NCBI GenBank assembly: GCA_947628265.1
Contig: CANQZF010000087.1
Location: forward strand, 1-7,085
Length of the DNA: 7,085 nt
Origin: an uncultured Oscillospiraceae bacterium
GTDB taxonomy: Bacteria > Bacillota > Clostridia > Oscillospirales > Oscillospiraceae
Reading direction: 5' to 3'
Of this stretch, positions 1 through 5,333 are shown one piece after another; positions within the stretch are counted from its first letter, which is position 1; each line of letters starts with the position of its first letter. Both the position numbers and the translations under genes were made by a program. Below the pieces are notes generated by a model. The model did no database searches, was not told where the DNA came from, and saw nothing but the letters and a program-made list of their open reading frames with translations.

Positions 1-792
1 CCGGAGGAGGACCTGGAGGCCCCCGGCGACGAGCCCGTGCCGGAGACGGGGCGGGACGTGGAGTTCGACTCCGTCACCTTCTCCTACGGCGACAAGCCGG
101 CGCTCCGGGACGTGTCCTTCACCGTCCCGGAGGGGAAGACCGTGGCCGTGGTGGGCCTGTGCGGCAGCGGCAAGACCACGTCCTTAAACCTTTTGGAGCG
201 CTTCTACCGCCCGGACGGCGGACAGATCACCGTGGGCGGCGTGGACATCGGGCGGATGCCCCTGGCGGAGTACCGCCGGTGCTTCTCCTACGTCCAGCAG
301 CGGCCTGAGATCTTCAGCGGCACCGTGCGGGAGGCCCTGACCTACGGCGTGGGCCGGGAGGTCACGGATGAGGAGATCATGGACGCCGCCCGCGTCACGG
401 GGATCGCCGAGTACATCGAAAAACAGCCGGAGGGCCTGGAGACCCAGATCGCCCCGTCCGGTACCTCCCTGTCCGGCGGGCAGATCCAGCGCCTTGTGCT
501 GGCCCGGGAGTTCCTGCGGGGGGCGGACGTGCTCCTTTTGGACGAGCCCACCTCAGCCCTGGACGCCCAGACGGCCAAGGGAGTCCAGGACGCCGTCCTC
601 AACACCTTCTCCGGCAAGACCATTATCATGGTCACCCACGATCTGCGCCTCACCCGGAGCGTGGATAAGATCGTGGTCCTGGAGGAGGGCCGGCTCGTGG
701 ACCAGGGGACCTACGACAGCCTCATGATCTCCTGCCCGCTCTTCGGCGAGATGGTGGCCGCCCAGGAGAGAGAGAGGGGGGCGGACGAATGA
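1..792 (+). CDS. ABC exporter half-subunit, ATPase domain (5' end outside window)
   Basis: This is the C-terminal nucleotide-binding domain of an ABC exporter half-transporter, which powers substrate transport by ATP hydrolysis at the cytoplasmic membrane. The frame is open to base 1, so the GTG at 37 is an internal codon in an acidic linker and the membrane part lies upstream of the window. Visible motifs are the A-loop (FSYGDK), Walker A GLCGSGKT at about 154-177, a Q-loop (SYVQQRP), signature LSGGQ at about 469-483, Walker B VLLLDE with the catalytic Glu at about 529-546, D-loop SALD and switch His in VTHD at about 637. All catalytic residues are present. Walker A has an uncommon Cys. The stop overlaps the next gene's start by four bases (ATGA), and that gene encodes a full half-transporter, so the two probably form a heterodimer. 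The substrate cannot be read from the sequence. Confidence 0.93.
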   Translation, partial: PEEDLEAPGDEPVPETGRDVEFDSVTFSYGDKPALRDVSFTVPEGKTVAVVGLCGSGKTTSLNLLERFYRPDGGQITVGGVDIGRMPLAEYRRCFSYVQQRPEIFSGTVREALTYGVGREVTDEEIMDAARVTGIAEYIEKQPEGLETQIAPSGTSLSGGQIQRLVLAREFLRGADVLLLDEPTSALDAQTAKGVQDAVLNTFSGKTIIMVTHDLRLTRSVDKIVVLEEGRLVDQGTYDSLMISCPLFGEMVAAQERERGADE

Positions 793-2501
793 AAGCCTTA
801 AAGCGCTATGTCAATATCTTCAAGGGCGTGAAGCTGCCCTGGATCTCCATGCTCGTGCTCCTCATCGTGTCGGTGATCGAGGTGACGCTGGGCCTTGCCA
901 GCGTGGAGCTGACCGCGTCCATCATCGACGCCAGCCAGAGCACCATCGACGCCCAGAAGCTCATCAGGTACGCGGTGAACCTGTCCCTCACCGTGGTCGC
1001 CACCGTCCTGGAGACGTATTACGGCGGCCTTGTGGACCAGAAGATCTGCGCGGGGGTGCGGGTCAAGGTCTGGGACAAGCTGATGCGTCTGCCCCTTTGC
1101 TACTACGACACCGAGAACCCCAACGATCTGGTGAACCGCGTCACCTCCGATCCCGGCTCCGCCAGCACCTACATCACCGTGGGCATCAGCTGCATCACCA
1201 CGGTCTACGCGGCGGTGACGGCCTTCACACAGCTCTTTACATTCCACACCGGCCTTGCCACCTGGTCGCTGCTCATTATCCCCGCCACCATCGGCGTGGG
1301 GGCGGTGTATTCCATCCTCTCCTACCACTCGTCCCTTCTGGGGGCCAGGGCCTACGCCAAGACCACCGGCTACATGAATGAGCGGGTCCACAACCTGCGG
1401 CTCATCCGGGCCCTGGGCACCGAGGGGTACGAGAAGGGCAAGTCCGGCCCCATCTTCAAGCGCCAGTACTGGACGGACCTCTACTCCCAGAGCACCGTGG
1501 GCTACATCGCCATCAGCATCCAGATCCTGGGGTGCATGGCCCTGGGCATCTCCTTCGTGGCCGGCGGCAAGATGGTTGCCGACGGGACCCTGACCGTGGC
1601 CACGCTTATCGTGTTCTACGGCTTTTCGTCCATGGTGTCCATCCACATGGCCAACCTCTTCATGGCCGTGGGTTCCATCATCGGCGCCAACGGCTCTTTG
1701 AAGAAGGTGTCCCAGCTTCTGGAGCACGCCGACGAGACCGGCGGCGGCGAGACTCTGGAGGGGGAGGAGGACATCGTTCTGGAGAACGTGACCTTCGCCT
1801 ACAAGGACGACGTGCCGGTGCTCCAGGACATCTCCTGCCGCTTACCGCGTGGCAAGGTCACGGCCATCGTGGGCACCAACGGCGCGGGAAAATCCACCCT
1901 CATGAAGCTTTTGGAGCGGATGTATAAGCCCGACAGCGGCCGGGTCCTCTTCGGGGACCGGGACGTGGAGAACTTTAGCCTGGAGTCCTGGCGGCGCGCC
2001 ATGGCCATCGTGGCCCAGGACACGCCCCTCATCTCCGGCACGGTCCGGGAGAATTTGACCTACGGCCTGGACCGGGAGGTGGACGACGAGGAGCTCATGG
2101 AGGCGGCGAAGCTCGCCAACGCCTACGACTTCATCACCGCGACCCCGGGCGGTTTGGACGCCGACGTGGGCCCCGGGGGAACAAGCTTCTCCGGCGGACA
2201 GCGCCAGTGCCTGGCCATCGCCAGGGCCGTCGTCCGCGCGCCCAAGTATCTCCTCCTGGACGAGGCCACCAGCAACCTGGACGCCAAGTGCGAGGACGAG
2301 GTCTCCACCGCCCTTGACCGGCTCATGGAGGGCCGCACCACCGTGATGATCGCCCACAGCTTCCGGGCCACCCTGGCGGCCGATCAGGTCATCGTCATGG
2401 ACAACGGCCATATCGTGGGCATGGGCACGCCGGAGGAGCTTTTGCGGACCAACGCCTATTATCAGACCTTCGCCCGTCGCGGCGACAAGGAGGTTGTATA
2501 A
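789..2501 (+). CDS. ABC exporter half-transporter, membrane domain fused to ATPase
   Basis: This is a complete 570-residue half-transporter of the common exporter type (MsbA/LmrA-like fold), acting in the cytoplasmic membrane. About six hydrophobic segments lie near residues 17-38, 60-82, 130-152, 156-178, 240-260 and 267-298. The ATPase part follows from about 328: A-loop Tyr338 (FAYKDD), Walker A GTNGAGKST at 362-370, Q-loop Gln410, signature FSGGQ at 467-471, Walker B YLLLDE at 487-492 with catalytic Glu492, D-loop SNLD and His523. The length is usual for the family. There is no N-terminal C39 peptidase domain, so it would not cleave a leader itself. Its start overlaps the previous stop by four bases and its stop shares one base with the next start (TAATG), which indicates translational coupling. 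It most likely dimerises with the upstream subunit. The substrate is unknown; the context suggests a peptide or protein. Confidence 0.95.
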   Translation: MKALKRYVNIFKGVKLPWISMLVLLIVSVIEVTLGLASVELTASIIDASQSTIDAQKLIRYAVNLSLTVVATVLETYYGGLVDQKICAGVRVKVWDKLMRLPLCYYDTENPNDLVNRVTSDPGSASTYITVGISCITTVYAAVTAFTQLFTFHTGLATWSLLIIPATIGVGAVYSILSYHSSLLGARAYAKTTGYMNERVHNLRLIRALGTEGYEKGKSGPIFKRQYWTDLYSQSTVGYIAISIQILGCMALGISFVAGGKMVADGTLTVATLIVFYGFSSMVSIHMANLFMAVGSIIGANGSLKKVSQLLEHADETGGGETLEGEEDIVLENVTFAYKDDVPVLQDISCRLPRGKVTAIVGTNGAGKSTLMKLLERMYKPDSGRVLFGDRDVENFSLESWRRAMAIVAQDTPLISGTVRENLTYGLDREVDDEELMEAAKLANAYDFITATPGGLDADVGPGGTSFSGGQRQCLAIARAVVRAPKYLLLDEATSNLDAKCEDEVSTALDRLMEGRTTVMIAHSFRATLAADQVIVMDNGHIVGMGTPEELLRTNAYYQTFARRGDKEVV

Positions 2502-3370
2502 TGAAAACGAAAGTTACGAAGCTCTATGACGTGGACCTCATCCCCACGCCGGAGGACATCTCCGACTGGCACGTGGACGAGGAGACCGTGGACGGGCTTT
2601 TGAGGACCCTGGCCATGCAGCGCTCCGTGGAGTCAGAGGCCGGGGAGGTAATGACAGGGGACACGGTCTTCTGCGCCGCCAAGGGCGCTTTGGAGGACCG
2701 GACGGTCCTTGTCTATCCGGGCCGGAACATGCCCGGAGCGGAGGCGGCGGAGGCCGCCGTGCTGGGCCGCGCCCCTGGGGACACCGTCAGCACCGAGATC
2801 GGCGGCGCGGCCGCCGTCCTCACAGTGAAAAAGATCGTCCGCCGCGCCCCGGCGGAGCTGGACGACAAGCTCATCCAAAGCGAGGGCATCGACGGCGTGG
2901 ACACGGTGGACGCCTACCGGGCGTACATCAAAGAGAAGACCGAGGAGCAAAACCGCTCCCTCTCCGCAAAGCATCTGTCCGCCGCCCTCCGGGAGGAGCT
3001 GATCGCCCGCAGCGAATACGACGTGGACGAGGCCGAGCGGGAGACATGGACCGAAAACGCCGCCCGGGAGCTTTTGAAAATGTATGAGCAGGAGGGCATC
3101 GACCCCCACGTCCCCGAGGAGGGCACGGACTTTCTGACGGACGAGCAGGTCATGGAGAACTTCAAAGCCCAGCTCCGCCCCCAGTTTTTGGCCCTGGCCA
3201 TGAGCCGCGCCTTCTGCGAGGAGCGTGGCATCGCCTTCGGGGAGGAGGAGCGGAAGTTCTACGCCGACAACGGCTATGCCGGCGAGGACGCGGAGGGCAG
3301 CTTCCTGGACTCCAAGACCTGGGAGGTCCTCTACGACATCGCCCTTAAGAGATTGGAGGGAGCGAAATGA
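2501..3370 (+). CDS. Trigger-factor-like chaperone lacking the ribosome-binding domain
   Basis: This 289-residue protein resembles bacterial trigger factor from its central arm onward. Residues 25-58 (VDEETVDGLLRTL... then GDTVF) follow the segment that leads into the FKBP domain of E. coli trigger factor as I remember it. Residues 53-115 look like a shortened, degenerate FKBP-type prolyl isomerase fold. Residues 116-289, beginning APAELDDKLI, match the helical substrate-cradling C-domain. The first ~110 residues of normal trigger factor, including the GFRxGKxP ribosome-docking motif, are absent. There is no signal peptide, so it should be cytoplasmic. It is coupled at both ends (1-base and 4-base overlaps) to an ABC exporter and a thioredoxin, which suggests a dedicated chaperone for the exporter's substrate. 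Prolyl isomerase activity is doubtful, because the usual long FKBP flap region is missing. A second protein of this type is at 5662-6510. Confidence 0.8.
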   Translation: MKTKVTKLYDVDLIPTPEDISDWHVDEETVDGLLRTLAMQRSVESEAGEVMTGDTVFCAAKGALEDRTVLVYPGRNMPGAEAAEAAVLGRAPGDTVSTEIGGAAAVLTVKKIVRRAPAELDDKLIQSEGIDGVDTVDAYRAYIKEKTEEQNRSLSAKHLSAALREELIARSEYDVDEAERETWTENAARELLKMYEQEGIDPHVPEEGTDFLTDEQVMENFKAQLRPQFLALAMSRAFCEERGIAFGEEERKFYADNGYAGEDAEGSFLDSKTWEVLYDIALKRLEGAK

Positions 3371-3681
3371 TTCAAGAGGCCACAGCCAAGACCTTTGACA
3401 GCCTCATCGACACCGAATACGCCGTTGTGGACTGCTACGGCGACTTCTGCGGGGCCTGCGTCATGCTGGAGCCCGTCTATAAGGAGGCCGCTGCGGACCT
3501 GGCGGGGATCCGGTTCGTTGAGATCAACATCACCCACGAGTGGGACATCGCCGAGCGTTTCGGCATCGACGCCATGCCCACCCTGCTCTTCTTCCGTAAT
3601 GGTAAGGAAGTCCACCGCGTCGAGGGGAGCATGGACCGGGAGGAGCTGAACCGCCAGATCGCGGTGATGCTCTACGCGTAA
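3367..3681 (+). CDS. Thioredoxin-like protein with atypical FCGAC active site
   Basis: This 104-residue protein has the single-domain thioredoxin fold and is expected to be a cytoplasmic dithiol/disulfide exchanger. The N-terminal TFDSL and the strand AVVDCYGDF precede the active-site pair Cys28-Gly-Ala-Cys31. The cis-proline loop is at AMPT (Pro71), followed by the FFRNGKEV hairpin. Compared with the usual WCGPC, Trp is replaced by Phe and Pro by Ala, which in this family shifts redox potential and partner choice. An extra Cys23 lies just before the motif. The start is supported by GGAGG about seven bases upstream and overlaps the previous stop by four bases. The following gene resembles the catalytic chain of ferredoxin-thioredoxin reductase, so that protein is its probable electron donor. 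The physiological target is not visible; cysteines in the exporter's substrate are a reasonable guess. Confidence 0.9.
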   Translation: MIQEATAKTFDSLIDTEYAVVDCYGDFCGACVMLEPVYKEAAADLAGIRFVEINITHEWDIAERFGIDAMPTLLFFRNGKEVHRVEGSMDREELNRQIAVMLYA

Positions 3682-3693
3682 GGAGGCGAGGAA

Positions 3694-3894
3694 ATGGGAA
3701 GAATTCGCGTGAACGACGACCCGGAGGTGGTCCGCAAGATCCGGGAGGGCCTGAAGGCCACCGGCGGCTACTGCCCCTGCCGCACCGAGCGCAAGCCCGA
3801 ATATAAGTGCGTCTGCCAGGAGTTCAAGTCCCAGTGCGCCGACCCCGATTTCGAGGGCTACTGCCACTGCAAGCTGTATTATAAGGAAAAGTGA
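3694..3894 (+). CDS. Small ferredoxin-thioredoxin reductase catalytic-chain-like protein
   Basis: This 66-residue protein carries seven cysteines in the pattern CPC (27-29), CVC (39-41), Cys48 and CHC (57-59), followed by KLYY. In ferredoxin-thioredoxin reductase the catalytic chain has three CxC-like motifs: four cysteines bind a [4Fe-4S] cluster and two form the redox-active disulfide that reduces thioredoxin. By analogy Cys27, 39, 41 and 57 would bind the cluster and Cys29 and 59 would be the active pair. Cys48 is extra, or it may replace one ligand, since its spacing to CHC (eight residues) matches the plant CPC-to-CHC spacing. It is shorter than plant enzymes, and no variable subunit is encoded in the window. 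The start follows AAGGAGG with seven bases between, twelve bases after the thioredoxin stop. Directly following a thioredoxin gene is the arrangement expected for such a partner. It is the last gene before the terminator. Confidence 0.82.
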   Translation: MGRIRVNDDPEVVRKIREGLKATGGYCPCRTERKPEYKCVCQEFKSQCADPDFEGYCHCKLYYKEK

Positions 3895-3898
3895 AAAC

Positions 3899-3930
3899 CT
3901 CCCCCGGACCCGTTCCGGGGGGAGTTTTTT
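3899..3930 (+). terminator. Rho-independent terminator of the plus-strand operon
   Basis: A GC-rich stem (CCCCCGGA at 3901-3908 pairing with TCCGGGGG at 3914-3921, extendable by a wobble pair) closes a five-base loop and is followed by six T residues at 3925-3930. It begins about five bases after the stop of the last plus-strand gene, so it should end the exporter/chaperone/redox operon. Confidence 0.93.
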
Positions 3931-3989
3931 GCAAAAATCTACATTGATTTTCCGGGGGAGGGTACCCGCGCACGTCCCGAAAAAAGGTT

Positions 3990-4005
3990 TGCGGCTTACG
4001 CCGCA
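3990..4005. repeat. Short perfect hairpin (TGCGGC/GCCGCA)
   Basis: A six-base perfect stem with loop TTAC. It has no T tract, so it is not an obvious terminator. Its arms share the GCGGC core with the next hairpin. Function unknown. Confidence 0.6.
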
Positions 4006-4014
4006 CATAAAATT

Positions 4015-4040
4015 ATTCGCCGCAAAATTCTGCGGCGAAT
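4015..4040. repeat. Ten-base perfect hairpin (ATTCGCCGCA/TGCGGCGAAT)
   Basis: The arms at 4015-4024 and 4031-4040 are perfect reverse complements around a six-base loop (AAATTC). No T run follows on either strand. It may be a mobile or structural palindrome belonging to the intergenic hairpin cluster. Confidence 0.7.
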
Positions 4041-4077
4041 ACTGTATCCGGGAGAGCGTATGCGAACCGAAGGAGGT

Positions 4078-4104
4078 GGGCCGCCGTGGGCGGCGGCCCC
4101 TACG
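4078..4104 (-). repeat. REP-like hairpin 1 with GTAG foot
   Basis: The nine-base perfect stem GGGCCGCCG (4078-4086) / CGGCGGCCC (4091-4099) has loop TGGG. CTAC at 4100-4103 directly abuts it, so the minus strand reads GTAG followed at once by the hairpin. That is the layout of REP elements mobilised by RAYT-type transposases. It shares the tail CCCCTACG with the other copies. Confidence 0.75.
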
Positions 4105-4158
4105 GCGTATTGTTGGGTTTTTGCGTTTATCGGGAGGTGCAAGCGTATTCGGAGGGAT

Positions 4159-4185
4159 GGGCTGGCACGGTGTCCGGCCCCTACG
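4159..4185 (-). repeat. REP-like hairpin 2 with GTAG foot
   Basis: The stem GGGCTGG (4159-4165) / CCGGCCC (4174-4180) includes one T-G wobble and has an eight-base loop. CTAC follows at 4181-4184. It has the same orientation as copy 1 and lies 81 bases after it, tail to tail. Confidence 0.7.
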
Positions 4186-4241
4186 GAGTGTCTTGCGTAT
4201 AATCCAAACGTTTTCCGTTATTGTAACATCTTCCAACACGC

Positions 4242-4268
4242 CGTAGGGGTCGCCGTCCTCGGCGACCC
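4242..4268 (+). repeat. REP-like hairpin 3, inverted relative to the others
   Basis: GTAG at 4243-4246 is directly followed by the nine-base perfect stem GGGTCGCCG (4247-4255) / CGGCGACCC (4260-4268) with loop TCCT. It is the only copy with the GTAG foot on the plus strand, so with copy 2 it forms an inverted pair like REP doublets. Confidence 0.75.
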
Positions 4269-4364
4269 GCCCTTCAATTTACTGTGGTGCACACCGTGGC
4301 GGCCCAGACAGAATGAATGACAGGGCGGTTGCGATAAAACGGAAATTGTCAGTAAACGTGGGAC

Positions 4365-4390
4365 GGGTGGCCGAGACGGCCACCCCTACG
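4365..4390 (-). repeat. REP-like hairpin 4 with GTAG foot
   Basis: The nine-base perfect stem GGGTGGCCG (4365-4373) / CGGCCACCC (4377-4385) has a three-base loop, with CTAC at 4386-4389. Its stem sequence differs from those of copies 1 and 3, but all changes are compensated on the other arm. Confidence 0.75.
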
Positions 4391-4444
4391 GCAATAATGG
4401 AGGGTTATTTTGTTAAACGTAACGATGAAGCAGATCGAAGGGAC

Positions 4445-4470
4445 GGGCCGGCCAGTGTCCGGCCCCTACG
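4445..4470 (-). repeat. REP-like hairpin 5 with GTAG foot
   Basis: The seven-base perfect stem GGGCCGG (4445-4451) / CCGGCCC (4459-4465) has CTAC at 4466-4469. It is preceded by GGGAC, as is copy 4, and lies 80 bases after that copy. An eight-base inverted pair, GTTAAACG (4412-4419) and CGTTTAAC (4481-4488), flanks it. Confidence 0.72.
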
Positions 4471-4537
4471 AGAGCTTATTCGTTTAACGATACCCTGCAA
4501 TTCACTATAGCGGCCTGATTTAACGGCCTTTTTCAAT

Positions 4538-4570
4538 ATTTTTCGCAAGGACATGCGCCTTGCGAAAAAT
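4538..4570. repeat. Thirteen-base perfect hairpin
   Basis: ATTTTTCGCAAGG (4538-4550) and CCTTGCGAAAAAT (4558-4570) are perfect reverse complements around a seven-base loop. The T and A runs are inside the stem, so no free U tract follows on either strand and it is not a classical terminator, though it could protect RNA 3' ends. Confidence 0.7.
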
Positions 4571-4576
4571 CCCTTT

Positions 4577-4617
4577 TGTCGCGCAAGTGTGCCGCTTGCG
4601 GCGCGCGCAGGGCGACA
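4577..4617. repeat. Nested imperfect hairpin
   Basis: An outer stem, TGTCGC (4577-4582) with GCGACA (4612-4617), encloses an inner stem, CGCAAG (4582-4587) with CTTGCG (4595-4600), and a GC-rich alternating tract lies between. The two stems share one base, so they may be alternatives. Function unknown. Confidence 0.45.
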
Positions 4618-4622
4618 GCAGG

Positions 4623-4661
4623 AAAAAATCCCTGAATTCCGCAGAATTCAGGGATTTTTTT
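4623..4661. terminator. Bidirectional rho-independent terminator
   Basis: A perfect 17-base stem (4623-4639 with 4644-4660) closes the loop CGCA. The GC-containing core TCCCTGAATTC is flanked by six A residues on the left and seven T residues on the right, so each strand ends the hairpin with a U tract. It should end the minus-strand operon, whose last gene stops at 4716, and also stop read-through from the plus side. Confidence 0.88.
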
Positions 4662-4680
4662 CGCACGCATCCGATTGGCA

Positions 4681-4709
4681 TTTCGAGCCCCGCTTCGCGG
4701 GGCTCGAAA
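4681..4709. repeat. Thirteen-base hairpin just after the lipoprotein gene
   Basis: TTTCGAGCCCCGC (4681-4693) pairs perfectly with GCGGGGCTCGAAA (4697-4709) around a three-base loop. On the minus strand it starts six bases after the lipoprotein stop. No T run follows, so it may stabilise the mRNA 3' end while termination happens at the next hairpin. Confidence 0.7.
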
Positions 4710-4715
4710 GCCAGC

Positions 4716-5288
4716 TCAAAAGTCCAGCGTCGCGCCGGTGGCTTCCACGAGGGCGTTCCAGGCGGCGTCCATCTTGTTATAGAATTCCTCATTGGTGGAG
4801 AGCATGTAGGAAACGGCCACGTTGCCCACCATGTGGTCAATGGGCATGGCGCTGTAGTCCTCGGGGAGGAACTTGTTGGCCTTGATGCTCTCCTTCATGG
4901 CGGCCACCTCCTCGGGGGTGGTGTCGGGGAGGGTGTCGTCAAAGGTGAAGAACATCACCTGGATCTTGCCCAGGTCGTCCCAGTAGCCGCTGCACTCGTT
5001 GAAGGGAGTGTCGGACCAGTAGTTGGCGTGGTCCTGGAACCAGGACTCACGGTCGCTGCCCTCGGTGAACACGCCGGCCTCTGTGAAGTAGTCCAGCAAA
5101 TTCTGGGCCGTCCAGCTGCCAAGATCGGCGGGGTACTTGCTCAGATCCACGTTGACGCCGTCGGTCTTGCCGTCGGTGACATCGCTCTTGCCGTCGGTGG
5201 CGTCGGTCTTGCCGCCATTGTCCCCGCCGCAGGCGGCCAGGGCCAGGACCAGCGTGAGGGCCAGAAGAATCGCTAAAAACTTTTTCAT
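4716..5288 (-). CDS. Secreted lipoprotein of unknown function
   Basis: This 190-residue protein has a lipoprotein signal peptide: MKK, a hydrophobic stretch, then the lipobox Leu17-Ala-Ala-Cys20. It should therefore be lipidated at Cys20 and held on the outer face of the membrane. Residues 21-46 form an Asp/Gly/Lys/Thr-rich linker with a repeated seven-residue unit of the type TDxTDGK. The folded part, about residues 50-190, is rich in Trp, Tyr, Phe and acidic residues and has a single further cysteine (Cys99). I do not recognise the family. The start is supported by AAAGGAG nine bases upstream. It is the last gene of the minus-strand operon, 45 bases after the thioredoxin, in the slot that the reductase-like gene occupies in the plus-strand operon. 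Possible roles are an exporter accessory, a receptor or a client protein; the sequence does not decide between them. Confidence 0.85.
   Translation of the reverse strand: MKKFLAILLALTLVLALAACGGDNGGKTDATDGKSDVTDGKTDGVNVDLSKYPADLGSWTAQNLLDYFTEAGVFTEGSDRESWFQDHANYWSDTPFNECSGYWDDLGKIQVMFFTFDDTLPDTTPEEVAAMKESIKANKFLPEDYSAMPIDHMVGNVAVSYMLSTNEEFYNKMDAAWNALVEATGATLDF
5161..5214 (-). repeat. 21-base tandem repeat inside the lipoprotein linker
   Basis: Units begin at about 5161, 5182 and 5203 (two full copies and a partial third) and differ at a few positions. Each unit encodes seven residues of the (T/S)D(A/V)TDGK type. The frame is kept, so copy-number change by slippage would only lengthen or shorten the linker between the lipid anchor and the folded domain. 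Confidence 0.75.
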
Positions 5289-5333
5289 TTGGTATTTCTC
5301 CTTTAAATAAATTTTGTATTTTTCAAGTGCTGC

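Larger units (their letters stand above)
3931..4715. other. Gene-free convergent intergenic region rich in hairpins
   Basis: No convincing gene is present between the two operons. The open frames that cross this stretch lack ribosome binding sites, are full of hairpin arms and give low-complexity translations. The sequence is less GC-rich than the flanking genes except inside the stems. It holds two GCGGC-type hairpins (3990-4040), five GTAG-footed REP-like hairpins (4078-4470), and a second cluster of long stems (4538-4709) that includes a bidirectional terminator. Being between converging 3' ends, it is a place where inserted repeats would do little harm. Confidence 0.8.

Noticed and set aside
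37..792. GTG at 37 as the true start of the first ABC protein
   Set aside because: The frame is open to base 1 and encodes an acidic linker of the kind found between membrane and ATPase domains. No ribosome binding site at suitable spacing sets GTG 37 apart, and ATPase-only use would break the exporter pair.
798..1727. Long minus-strand frame antisense to the exporter
   Set aside because: The translation is rich in His, Gly, Asp and Ala, as expected for antisense of a GC-rich gene, while the plus strand encodes clear ABC motifs.
4198..4203. TATAAT as a promoter in the intergenic region
   Set aside because: No -35 box lies at suitable distance and no gene follows on the plus strand.
4078..4470. 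CRISPR array
   Set aside because: The repeats are short hairpins with different stem sequences, one is inverted and one spacing is irregular. There is no constant direct repeat and no cas gene.
3929..4510. Plus-strand open frames of 66-105 codons in the intergenic region
   Set aside because: They have no ribosome binding site, run through the palindromic repeats and give low-complexity, Arg/Pro-rich translations.
4512..4533. Terminator-like GGCC...GGCC followed by five T residues
   Set aside because: The stem is only four pairs and no gene ends nearby on the plus strand.
4560..5276. Long plus-strand frame antisense to the lipoprotein gene
   Set aside because: It is the mirror of a GC-rich gene and gives a Gly/Val/His-rich product. 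The opposite strand has a signal peptide, lipobox and good ribosome binding site.
5289..5333. Separate promoter for the lipoprotein gene in the AT-rich gap
   Set aside because: A TTGAAA-like box is present, but no -10 box fits within 16-18 bases. The 45-base gap also suits co-transcription with thioredoxin.
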